The notes under the pieces are model-generated. The model searched no databases, was not told the DNA's origin, and saw only the letters and a list, made by a program, of their open reading frames with translations. Below are positions 16,820 to 25,046 of a DNA stretch of 64,000 nucleotides, in pieces. The translations under genes and the position numbers were made by a program. Numbering within the stretch: the first letter of the stretch is position 1; each line of letters begins with the position of its first letter. Source of the DNA: Rhodanobacter denitrificans (GTDB lineage Bacteria > Pseudomonadota > Gammaproteobacteria > Xanthomonadales > Rhodanobacteraceae); assembly GCA_003241385.1 (NCBI GenBank), contig QFPO01000010.1, positions 58,019 through 122,018 of the forward strand. Direction: 5' to 3'.

Positions 16820-19222
16820 TCAGTCATGGCGCAGCGCCTCGACCGGCGCCGTGCCGGCGGCCCGGCGCGCCGGCAGATAGCAGGCCCAGGCCGCGATCGC
16901 GGCGACCAGCAGGGTGGCCGCGGCCCAGGTCGTCGGATCGGTGAAGGCCAGACCGTGCAGACGATCGGCGAGCAGCCGCGCCAGCGGCAGTCCGGCCAGC
17001 ACGCCGAGCAGCGTGCCGAGCGCGATCAGGCGCGCGCCCTGCCCCATCACCAGGCGCCCGACGCGCGAGGGCGAGGCGCCGAGCGCCATGCGCACGCCCA
17101 GTTCGGCGGTGCGCCGGCGTACCGCGAAGCTCAGCACCGCGGCGAGGCCGAGCGCGGCCAGCAGCAGGGTCAGCAGCGCGAATGTGCCGAGCGCCGCGAG
17201 CAGCGAGCGCTGCGCGGCCAGCGTCTCGCCGACCAGGGCAGCCAGCGGCCGGTTGACACCGATGTCGGCGTCCGGCGCGATCGCGCGCACGCGCTGGCGC
17301 ACGGTCTCGGCCAGCGCGCCGACGTCGCCGTCGGTCCGCGTGACCAGCCAGAACACCGGCAGCGGCGCGGCGGCGGCCTGGTAGACCGTGGGCAGGTTGT
17401 CTTCTTCGTCGAGGCGCTCGTGCTTGACCGTGTGCGCGACGCCGACGATGCGGGCCGGACGCGTCGCGCCCTGCGCATCGATCGGCACGTCGACGATCGC
17501 GCCGAGCGGATCGACGCCGCGCAGATAACGATCGACCCAGACCTGGTCGACGACGACCGGGCCGGCCTCGCCGAGATCACCCGGCTCGAAGCCGCGGCCG
17601 GCGACCAGGCCGATGCCGAGCGTCTCGAAATAGCCCGGGCCGACCTGGCGCGCACGCGCCTGCACCGGATCGGACTGGCCGCGCGTACGGAAGCCCGAGA
17701 CGGTCTCCCATCGACTGAACGGCGGCGCCGACGCGATCGCGACGCGGCGCACGCCGGGCAGGCTCGCGACCTCGCTGCGCAGCGTCTCGATCAGCGGCCT
17801 GTAGCGCGCCTCGTCGGTGGCCGGATCGTAGCGGCGGCCGCTGATGCTGACACCGGCCGGGTCGACCACGGTCAGCAGTACACCCTCGGCGTCGAAGCCG
17901 CGGTCCACCTGCATCAGATTGACCGCGCTGCGCAGCAGCAGGCCGGCGCCGCCGAGCAGGATCGTCGTCAGCATGACCTGGGCGACGATCATCGCCGGCC
18001 GCACGCGGCCCAGACCACTGACGGCCGCGCGCGTCGACAGGCCCGTCGCGCGGCGCGAAACCGCGGCCGCGAGCAGGCCGCTGCCGAGCGCGGCGGCGGC
18101 GACCAGGCCGCCGGCGACCAGCGCCGCCCAGCCGAAGCCCACGCCCTGCGGCAGCGCAGCGGGCAGCATCTCGTAGTGGCGCGCCAGCGCCAGACCGACC
18201 GGCGTCAGCGCGAGACCGGCGAGCAGGCCGAGCAGCACCGGTGGCGCCAGGTCCGCGACGATGCCGCCGACGATCGCGCGCTCGCCGGCGCCGATCGCGC
18301 GGCGGATCTCGAACTCGCGCGCGCGGCCGAGCAGCCGGTCCAGATTGAGATTGACCAGATTGGCGACGACCACGGCCATCAGCAGCAGCGCGGCCAGTTG
18401 CAGCAGTGCCAGCGCGCGCCAGTGCCCGGCCGCGTAGCGCTCGCGCCAGGCGCGCGCGTCGGCACGCAGGCCGGCGTTCTGCAGCAGGCCGGCCACGCTC
18501 GGATCGGCCGCGAAGATCGCCTGCAGCCGCTCGGCGGCCTGCGCGACGCCGACACCGGGCGCGAGCCGCGCGACGACGTCCAGATCGCCGACGTTGCCGC
18601 CGTCGGACTGTGCGCGCTCCCCGGCGCTCATCCGATACGGCCGCCACGCGTCGACCGAGGCGTCCGGAAAGACGAAGCCGGGCGGCATCACGCCGATCAC
18701 CGTGTAGACCCGATCCTCGAAACGGACCACGCGGCCGACCACGCCCGGATCGGCACCGAATCTGGCGCGCCAGGCCGCGTCGGACAGCACCAGCACCGCA
18801 TCGGCGCCCGGCGCGAGCGCGTCGCTGCCGTAGAGGCGACCCAGCGCCGGCTGGACGCCGAGCACGCCGGACAGGTCCGGCGTGGTCCGCGCGATCCGCC
18901 AGCGCTGGCCGCCCTCGTCGGCGCGCAGCTGCTGGGCCACACGGTAGCCGAGCGCGCCGGCGAAATGCGCGGTGTCCTCGGCCAGATGTGCGCGCAGGCG
19001 TTCGGTCAGACCGACCTCGAAACCGAACTTGACCAGATCCGCGCGCAGCTCGACCAGCGCCTCGCCGTCGGCGTACGGCAGTGCCTTCCAGCGCAGGGCA
19101 TGGATCGCGGTGAACGCGGTCGCGTTGACGGCGACGACGACCGCGACCAGCACGGCGACCATCAGCGCGAAACCGGGCGAGCGGCACGCGCGGCGCAACG
19201 GCTGCGGGAATCGGAAGGACAT
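16820..19222 (-). CDS. ADOP-type ABC permease, P5
   Basis: 800 residues from the ATG at 19220-19222, with duplicated architecture. The C-terminal part reads ARLIALGTLLGVLAGLPLAR ... YLPARRAAGTAPVEALRHD and is the best in-window match to the permease relic at 21575-21787. A TTG at 19246 could extend the frame by 8 codons but lies only a few bases after the predicted transcription start, so the ATG is preferred although it has no clear Shine-Dalgarno. It is the first gene of the P5-P4 unit, directly behind a sigma-54-like promoter. Confidence 0.92.
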   Translation of the reverse strand: MSFRFPQPLRRACRSPGFALMVAVLVAVVVAVNATAFTAIHALRWKALPYADGEALVELRADLVKFGFEVGLTERLRAHLAEDTAHFAGALGYRVAQQLRADEGGQRWRIARTTPDLSGVLGVQPALGRLYGSDALAPGADAVLVLSDAAWRARFGADPGVVGRVVRFEDRVYTVIGVMPPGFVFPDASVDAWRPYRMSAGERAQSDGGNVGDLDVVARLAPGVGVAQAAERLQAIFAADPSVAGLLQNAGLRADARAWRERYAAGHWRALALLQLAALLLMAVVVANLVNLNLDRLLGRAREFEIRRAIGAGERAIVGGIVADLAPPVLLGLLAGLALTPVGLALARHYEMLPAALPQGVGFGWAALVAGGLVAAAALGSGLLAAAVSRRATGLSTRAAVSGLGRVRPAMIVAQVMLTTILLGGAGLLLRSAVNLMQVDRGFDAEGVLLTVVDPAGVSISGRRYDPATDEARYRPLIETLRSEVASLPGVRRVAIASAPPFSRWETVSGFRTRGQSDPVQARARQVGPGYFETLGIGLVAGRGFEPGDLGEAGPVVVDQVWVDRYLRGVDPLGAIVDVPIDAQGATRPARIVGVAHTVKHERLDEEDNLPTVYQAAAAPLPVFWLVTRTDGDVGALAETVRQRVRAIAPDADIGVNRPLAALVGETLAAQRSLLAALGTFALLTLLLAALGLAAVLSFAVRRRTAELGVRMALGASPSRVGRLVMGQGARLIALGTLLGVLAGLPLARLLADRLHGLAFTDPTTWAAATLLVAAIAAWACYLPARRAAGTAPVEALRHD

Positions 19223-19262
19223 CGTCGGCACCGGAATTCGGGACAAGGAATATCCCGTGGCA

Positions 19263-19277
19263 GCAGGGAACGTGCCA
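19263..19277 (-). promoter_or_regulatory. Sigma-54-like promoter of the P5-P4 unit
   Basis: The - strand reads TGGCACGTTCCCTGC, a single mismatch to TGGCACG-N4-TTGC with GG and GC exactly 10 bases apart. Predicted start near 19251, giving a leader of about 30 bases before the ATG at 19222. Confidence 0.7.
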
Positions 19278-19357
19278 GCTCCGGTCGCCGGCTATCGCGT
19301 TGTGCGGCAAGGTCTTTCCGGAGCCGCCCGCACCCGCGCCTTCCGATGCGTCCAGAT

Positions 19358-19466
19358 GCGGACAGCCCTGTCTCGAATGCGTACACCGGCAACGGCTGCC
19401 GCTTCAGGCCGGCGCGGCCACGCGCGCGGTCGACGCTCGCGCCGTGCGTCGCCGACCGGTGTCCGA
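19358..19466. promoter_or_regulatory. Candidate activator sites upstream of P5
   Basis: GCGGACA at 19358-19364 runs into the perfect 12-base palindrome GACAGCCCTGTC (19361-19372), about 110-120 bases upstream of the predicted start. A further TGTCCGA lies at 19460-19466. The heptamers match the TGTCC/GGACA pattern seen at the other efflux promoters. Confidence 0.4.
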
Positions 19467-19521
19467 CATCGGCGCGCATTCCCGTATCGGAGCTCAGACG
19501 CCTGCCTCTTGAGACGCCCGC

Positions 19522-20268
19522 ATGTCAGCTCCCGCCAAGACCACGATGCCCCCGCAGACGCCGGCCGCGACGCGCCGGCACCGGTTCTTCGCGGCGATCG
19601 CGCTGCTGATGCTGGCGGCCGTCGTCGCCGGCTTCTGGGGCACGCTGTTCCGGCCGGCCGAACCGCTGCGTCCGTACCTGCTCGTGCACGGCGCGATCGT
19701 CGCCGCCTGGTTCGGCCTGTTCGCGATGCAGACGCTGCTGGTGGCCGCCGGCCATACGCGCCTGCACCGCCGCCTCGGCGTGATCGGGGTCTGTCTGGCC
19801 GTCGCGGTGGTCGCAAGTTCGCTGTACACGATGGCGAACCTGCCGGCCAACTGGCGCCAGCAGGGCATCGACCTCGACGCGCAGCGTGGCCTGATCGGGC
19901 TGATACTGTGGGGCGACTTCGGCGCGCTGGTCGCGTTCGGCACGCTGCTGATCTGCGCCGTCGTCGAGCGGCGCCGGCCGGACGCGCACAAGCGGCTGAT
20001 GCTGCTGGCGATGTGCTCGATCATGTCACCGGCGCTGATCCGCCTCGCGGCGCTGCCGCCGTTCGCCGGCTTCGACGGCGTGCTGCTGACGATGCTCGGC
20101 CTGCTCGCACTCGGCCTGAGTCTGATCGCCTACGACCTCGTCACGCTGCGCCGCGTCCACCGCGCGACGGCCTGGGGCGTGCCGTTCTTCCTGGTGGTGC
20201 ATCTGGCGCCGGCATTCGCGGTGCCCGGCACCGCGCTCGACCGCTGGGTCATGGCGCTGATCGTCTGA
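19522..20268 (+). CDS. Polytopic membrane protein of unknown function
   Basis: A 248-residue protein with about six or seven hydrophobic helices (first at about 22-43). Small cytoplasmic motifs TRLHRRLGVIGV, RRRPDAHKRLMLLAM and RRVHRATAWGVP alternate with them; the 'LHRRLG' and 'HKRLML' elements recall small di-haem or DUF2306-like membrane proteins, with His residues at helix ends that could bind haem. I cannot assign a function. The start is the ATG at 19522-19524. It lies on the strand opposite to the neighbouring permease units and is probably unrelated to them. Confidence 0.6.
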   Translation: MSAPAKTTMPPQTPAATRRHRFFAAIALLMLAAVVAGFWGTLFRPAEPLRPYLLVHGAIVAAWFGLFAMQTLLVAAGHTRLHRRLGVIGVCLAVAVVASSLYTMANLPANWRQQGIDLDAQRGLIGLILWGDFGALVAFGTLLICAVVERRRPDAHKRLMLLAMCSIMSPALIRLAALPPFAGFDGVLLTMLGLLALGLSLIAYDLVTLRRVHRATAWGVPFFLVVHLAPAFAVPGTALDRWVMALIV

Positions 20269-20413
20269 CGCACCGATCGCCGAGGGGCCTGATGCGAAGC
20301 CTGCGCTCGGTCGACGCCGCCGGCGCGGAAACGGCCGCGCACGACGGCGGCGATGCACGGCCCGTGGAAGACGACCGCCGGCCGGCAGCGCAACGCGCGG
20401 CGGCGACGATCCG

Positions 20414-21490
20414 CTACGGCGCCTCGACCTCGTAGCCGCGCGCCGCGAGCTTGGCGAGCAGGCCGTCGGGCTTGAGCACGTCGCCGATCGACAGCGTGCC
20501 GAAGCTGGTCTCGTGGTCGCGCAGCGCCTGCTCGGCCGCGTCGAGCCAAGCCGCCTCGACGCGAGCCGGCAGGTCGTCGATGCCGCGATCGCGTGCAAAG
20601 CGCGTCTGCGCGACCGCGTCGAAACAGGTGCGCACCGGCGTGTCCTGCGGCATCGCGCGCAGCGTCTCGATGTCGCCGACGGCCCAGGCATTGGCGCGCG
20701 CGGCCATCGTGCCGAGGTCGGCCTCGAGCCGGTCGAGCACCTGGCGCAGGCACTCGACGTCGTCCAGTTCCTCGGCCTTGAACGCCTTGATCGCCGCGCG
20801 CGGCTCCTGGATCTTGACCTTGACGTGGCTGTCGATCCTGGCGATGCCGTGCCGCTTGATCGACTTGGACACCACCTTGCCGATCTGGCCCGAATCGCTG
20901 AGCTTGCGCTTGTCGAGCGCCTCGCGGTAGAGCTCGCCGGCCGCGAACAACGGGCGCCATTTCTCGACCTTGCCGCTGCGGCCGATGTACTTGGCCTTGA
21001 GCACCGACCAGCGCGCGTAGAGTTCCGGCGGCAGGATTTCCTCCAGCGTACGGCCGTCCGGGTTGTTGCGGATCTTGGCCAGCGACGGCAGCAGCGCCAG
21101 CTTTCCGAAGAAGCCGACGTCGGCGTCGAGATCGACGCCCGGCGAGGACAGCGCGACCTGCGAGCCGGCGATCGTCCGGTCGACGTCGTCGGCCAGCCAG
21201 GTCATGTCGCGCGGCAGCGGCGAGAGCGTGCCGAGGATCCACAGCACGTGGCTGCCGCGCGAGACGCGCCACAGTCCCGGACCCGGCTGCACGCCGGTGA
21301 CGACGATCGTGTCCAGGCTGGCGATGTCCGGCACGACCGGCTCGGGCGGCTGCGCCTGCTCGGGCGGCACGGACGGCGGCGCCGGCACGTCGGCCGGTTG
21401 CGCCACGGCGGACAGCGCCGCGGCGAGCAGGCCGATCGAGAACACGAGACGGGTGGCGAGCGGCGGACGTCGGACCAGGGGATGGCGCAT
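20414..21490 (-). CDS. TraB/GumN-family secreted protein
   Basis: 358 residues with a signal peptide (about 14-31, LVFSIGLLAAALSAVAQPA), a proline-rich linker, and the family-defining first block GLWRVSRGSHVLWILGTLSPLPRDMTW. TraB/GumN (Tiki-like) proteins are thought to be metal-dependent hydrolases, though activity is unproven for most bacterial members. In this copy the usual GSxH-type motif near the start reads GTLSPLP, so the canonical His is not obvious. Single gene, probably periplasmic. Start at the ATG 21488-21490. Confidence 0.85.
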   Translation of the reverse strand: MRHPLVRRPPLATRLVFSIGLLAAALSAVAQPADVPAPPSVPPEQAQPPEPVVPDIASLDTIVVTGVQPGPGLWRVSRGSHVLWILGTLSPLPRDMTWLADDVDRTIAGSQVALSSPGVDLDADVGFFGKLALLPSLAKIRNNPDGRTLEEILPPELYARWSVLKAKYIGRSGKVEKWRPLFAAGELYREALDKRKLSDSGQIGKVVSKSIKRHGIARIDSHVKVKIQEPRAAIKAFKAEELDDVECLRQVLDRLEADLGTMAARANAWAVGDIETLRAMPQDTPVRTCFDAVAQTRFARDRGIDDLPARVEAAWLDAAEQALRDHETSFGTLSIGDVLKPDGLLAKLAARGYEVEAP

Positions 21491-21574
21491 GCGGCTTTCC
21501 GGCGGATGAGGAGGATCGGCCGCTGTGCGACCGGTGTCCTATCCTAAACGCCCGGCGTGACGCGCGGCAGCCGA

Positions 21575-21787
21575 TCAGGGCCGGCGCAGTACCTCGGCCG
21601 GATCGGTCGCCGCGACACGCCGTGCCGGCCACCGGCACGCGGTCAGCACGATCTGGACCGGCGAACGACAGACCGAACGGACGATCGGCCGGCACGCGGG
21701 CGAGACCAAGTCCGGCCGCCTGACCGGTCGCGACGCCGAGCGCGATCAGGCGTCCGCCACCACGCGGCGCATCGCGCGCAGTGCCAT
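21575..21787 (-). pseudogene. Decayed C-terminus of an ADOP permease
   Basis: Three consecutive reading frames of the - strand spell the end of an FtsX unit. MALRAMRRVVADA comes first, then in another frame RLIALGVATGQAAGLGLAR continuing VPADRPFGLSFAGPD, then in a third frame CRWPARRVAATDPAEVLRRP and a stop at 21575-21577. The middle part aligns with the P5 tail (RLIALGTLLGVLAGLPLARL...). At least two frameshifts and the absence of everything upstream show a dead remnant, about 70 codons, left directly downstream of P6. Confidence 0.8.
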
Positions 21788-21800
21788 CGTGACCGGTGAA

Positions 21801-24242
21801 TCACTCATCGCGCAGCGCCACCAGCGGATCGACGCGCAAGGCGCGCCGCGTCGGCAGCACGGCGGCCAGCACCAGCACCGCGGCGAGCACGAGCACGACC
21901 GCCACGTAGACGCGCGGATCGGTCTGCGCGCCCGGCATCATCACGCCGCCGAGCAGTTGCGCGAACGCCAGTGCCAGCGGCACGCCGATCAGCAGGCCGA
22001 CCAGCACCTGGCGGCCGCCGCGCCGCAGCGTCATCGCGACGATCGTGCCGGCCGGCGCACCGAGCGCGCGGCGCACGCCGATCTCGCGTGTGCGCTGCGT
22101 GGTCTCGAACGCGAGCACCGCATAGACGCCGGCCGCGGTCAGCAGCAGCGCGAACAGCGCGAACGCGCCGAACAGGTTCGCGAGGATGTCCGGCCCCCAC
22201 ATCAGGCCCGCGCGCCAGGCCTCCATCGGCCGCAGCCAGTACACCGGCAGATTGGCGTCCACCGCCGTCACCGCGGCGCGTACCGCCTCGCCGAGCGCCT
22301 GCGGATCGCCGTCGGCGCGCAGCGCGAAACTGACGATGTTGCTCGGCGCCTGCGCAAGCGGCCGGAACACGTTGCCGTCGCTGCGGCTGCCCGGCGAGGT
22401 CGCGCTGGTCTCGATGTAGTCGGCCTGCACGCTGTCGGCGACTACACCGACGATCGTCAGCCACGGCGACTCGGGATCCTTCGGATCGACACGCAGGCGC
22501 TCGCCGATCGCGCTGCGATCCGGAAACGCGGTCGCGGCCAGGCTGGCGCTGATGATCGCGACGTCCGGCGCGTCGGCGCCGTCGCGCGCGTCGAACATGC
22601 GCCCCTCGCGCAGCGCGATGCCGAATGCGTCGAAATAGCCCGCGGTCACGCTGGACGCCCAGATCTGCGGGCGCTGGCTGTCCTCGGCATAGGCGTCGCC
22701 GGGGCGCTCGTAGCGCTCGCGGCCGTAGCCCATCAGCGGCAACGAGGTGCCGAAGCCGACCGCGCTGACGCCCGGAAGCTCGGCCAAGCGCGGCTGCAGG
22801 GCGTCGGTCAGGCGCAGCCGTGCGGCCTGGTCCGGATAGTCCGCGTCGAACATCGCGATGCGGCCGGTCAGCACGCCGGCGGTCTCGATGCCGAGCGGCG
22901 TGCGCTGCGCGTCGAGCGCGCTGCGGATCGACACGCCGGCGCAGACCAGCAGGATCACGCACAGCGCGACCTCGCCGGCGACCAGCCAGCGGCCGAGCCG
23001 GCCGCGGCCGCCGATGCTGCCGGCACCGCCCTGGCGCAGACAGGTCTGCACGTCGACACGGCCGGCGCGCAGCGCCGGTGCCAGGCCGGCCAGCACGGTC
23101 GCGACCAGCGCGACGGCGGCCGTGAAGATCAGGTCGCGCGGGTCGACCCGGTAGTCGACCCAGTACGGCAGCTGCGTGCCGCTCGGTGAGGCGTCCATCG
23201 CGTCGCGCATGAGCCAGCTCGCCAAGTCCGCGCCGGCGTAGCCGAGTACGGTCGCCGCCAGCGCGATCGCGAACGTTTCGGCCAGCACCTGCACGATCAG
23301 GCGGCCGCGGCCGGCACCGAGCGCGGCGCGCACGGCCAGCTCGCGGGTCCGCGCGGCGAAGCGTGCGATCACCAGGCTCGCCACGTTCGCGCAGGCGATC
23401 AGCAGCACCAGCAGCACCGCGATGAACATCGTCTTGGTCGCCTCGACGATGTGCCCCGGGATGAACTGCTCGGAGAACGAGCGCATCCGCGCCTTGTCGC
23501 CGCGCAGCGGCTCGCCGCGCTCGGCCGCCAGTGCGGCCATCGCGGTATCGAAATCGGCGGTCGCCTGCCCGACCGAGACGCCCTCGACGAGCCGCCCGAA
23601 GGTCTGCAGACGCGCGTACGAGGCCGCTGCCGTGGCGCGGTCGGTCACGATCGGCAGCCAGATCCGCTCGGCCGAAGGAAACGCGAAATCGCGTGGCATC
23701 ACGCCGACGATCCGCGTCGGCACGCCGTTGACGCGCAGGCTGCGGCCGATCACCGCCGGATCGGCGTTGAACTGCAGCTCCCAGGTGCGATACGCGATCA
23801 GCGCGACCGGCTCGGCACCGGCCGCCGCATCGGCCGCGTTGAAGTCGCGGCCGAGGATCGGACGCGCACCGAGCACGCCGAGCGCGTCGGTACTCATCCA
23901 GGCGCCGGACAGCCGCTCGGCCGGCCCGGCCAGTCCGCCGATATTGGCGGTGCCGACCCAGTAGGCTTCCAGAGACGCCAGCGTCTTCTGGCGCTCGCGC
24001 AGATCGAGCCAGTCCACCGTCGGCAACGCGAGGTTGCGCTGTGTGTTGCGGCTGTCGGTGTAGCTGAAGGCGACCAGCCGGTCGGCCTGCGCGAACGGCA
24101 AGGGCTTGAGCACCATCGCGTTGAGGCTGCCGAACATGAAGATCGCCAGCCCGATGCCGACCGCCAGCATCAGCACGGCAACCGCGGTGAACGCCGGACT
24201 GCGCAGCAGCGCGCGCAGGGCGAAACGGATGTCACGGATCAT
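21801..24242 (-). CDS. ADOP-type ABC permease, P6
   Basis: 813 residues from the ATG at 24240-24242, preceded by GAGAGGG; the open frame continues upstream but family similarity begins at MIRDIRFALRALLRSPAF. Duplicated architecture with VLLIACANVASLVIARFAARTRELAVR in the first FtsX unit and FETTQRTREIGVRRALGAPAGTI in the second, tail RRALRVDPLVALRDE. It forms a single-gene unit behind its own sigma-54-like promoter, with no ATPase nearby. The permease relic lies only 14 bases beyond its stop. Confidence 0.93.
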   Translation of the reverse strand: MIRDIRFALRALLRSPAFTAVAVLMLAVGIGLAIFMFGSLNAMVLKPLPFAQADRLVAFSYTDSRNTQRNLALPTVDWLDLRERQKTLASLEAYWVGTANIGGLAGPAERLSGAWMSTDALGVLGARPILGRDFNAADAAAGAEPVALIAYRTWELQFNADPAVIGRSLRVNGVPTRIVGVMPRDFAFPSAERIWLPIVTDRATAAASYARLQTFGRLVEGVSVGQATADFDTAMAALAAERGEPLRGDKARMRSFSEQFIPGHIVEATKTMFIAVLLVLLIACANVASLVIARFAARTRELAVRAALGAGRGRLIVQVLAETFAIALAATVLGYAGADLASWLMRDAMDASPSGTQLPYWVDYRVDPRDLIFTAAVALVATVLAGLAPALRAGRVDVQTCLRQGGAGSIGGRGRLGRWLVAGEVALCVILLVCAGVSIRSALDAQRTPLGIETAGVLTGRIAMFDADYPDQAARLRLTDALQPRLAELPGVSAVGFGTSLPLMGYGRERYERPGDAYAEDSQRPQIWASSVTAGYFDAFGIALREGRMFDARDGADAPDVAIISASLAATAFPDRSAIGERLRVDPKDPESPWLTIVGVVADSVQADYIETSATSPGSRSDGNVFRPLAQAPSNIVSFALRADGDPQALGEAVRAAVTAVDANLPVYWLRPMEAWRAGLMWGPDILANLFGAFALFALLLTAAGVYAVLAFETTQRTREIGVRRALGAPAGTIVAMTLRRGGRQVLVGLLIGVPLALAFAQLLGGVMMPGAQTDPRVYVAVVLVLAAVLVLAAVLPTRRALRVDPLVALRDE

Positions 24243-24303
24243 GCAGGGATGCCCTCTCACGTGGCGCGGCGCCAGCGGCCGCACGGTACGTGGCGGGGAT
24301 GAC

Positions 24304-24318
24304 GCAAGTTCCGCGCCA
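24304..24318 (-). promoter_or_regulatory. Sigma-54-like promoter of P6
   Basis: The - strand reads TGGCGCGGAACTTGC, one mismatch to TGGCACG-N4-TTGC with a perfect -12 TTGC and exact GG-N10-GC spacing. Predicted start near 24292, a leader of about 50 bases. Confidence 0.7.
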
Positions 24319-24342
24319 AGGCATGAGGCGTGCTGTGGCGCG

Positions 24343-24386
24343 TGTCCTAAGGCATCGGGCGTTCGGAAGCGGACGGAAGTGTCCGG
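24343..24386. promoter_or_regulatory. Candidate activator sites upstream of P6
   Basis: TGTCC at 24343-24347, GCGGACG at 24369-24375 and TGTCCGG at 24380-24386 lie about 50-95 bases upstream of the predicted start, resembling the half-sites near 47126-47164 and 14078-14115. Confidence 0.4.
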
Positions 24387-24417
24387 TTATGGATTGACCG
24401 ACTGTTTCTCGATCGCC

Positions 24418-24786
24418 TTACTGGACAAGATCACGCGCCACGATCGCCATGATTTGAGCTCGTGTGTACTTCGCCTCGGGATCGGTCTCATCCGGATCTC
24501 CGGCATGCGAGTACTCGCCCTCGTCAAAGGCCCGAAAAACGCTCCAGGCGTAGCCGGAAAAAACATCGTCTTGTCCGGAGCAGGCAAACGCGAAGAGATG
24601 ATTCATGGCGGCATCTGCGGCCTCGAAACTCAGCTGGGAACCTGCGTATCGATGAGCCACACGACGCGAGAATGCGTCGCAGAATGCCGCTCGGCCAAGT
24701 TCGCCAAGCAACGGATACAACAAGGCGTCACTGAGCGGATGCGTGAGGCAATGATCGATCAGCTCGTCAAGCTGGGTGTTGTCCAT
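24418..24786 (-). CDS. Small acidic hypothetical protein
   Basis: 122 residues from the ATG at 24784-24786 with GAGGA about 4 bases upstream, which decides the start over longer alternatives. Mostly helical and acidic (MDNTQLDELIDHCLTHPLS... AFDEGEYSHAGDPDETDPEAK), with no signal peptide or membrane helix. I do not recognise the family; size and acidity would suit an immunity-type or regulatory protein, but this is a guess. Base composition around it (24360-25040) is visibly less GC-rich than the flanking permeases, suggesting a small acquired segment. Confidence 0.55.
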   Translation of the reverse strand: MDNTQLDELIDHCLTHPLSDALLYPLLGELGRAAFCDAFSRRVAHRYAGSQLSFEAADAAMNHLFAFACSGQDDVFSGYAWSVFRAFDEGEYSHAGDPDETDPEAKYTRAQIMAIVARDLVQ

Positions 24787-25046
24787 GCGTCCTCGCTTCT
24801 TCCCGAGCCTAGACCAGGGTTCGCGAGCAGTATGGGGCGAGCCCGCTCGCGTTCCCACCTTGCGCTGCAGAGCAACGTGTGTATCTCGAGCTCCGGGATC
24901 ACGGACCAAGCGCAGCGATTGGCTCGCTCCGAGTCGCGAGTCGCCGCTTTCGGCACGCGCATCTGCTGCGAAATCACGTAAGCGTGATGCTCGCGACGCG
25001 GTTGCAACGTGCTCACCACGCGCCAGTGAGCGGACGGCTCAGACCC

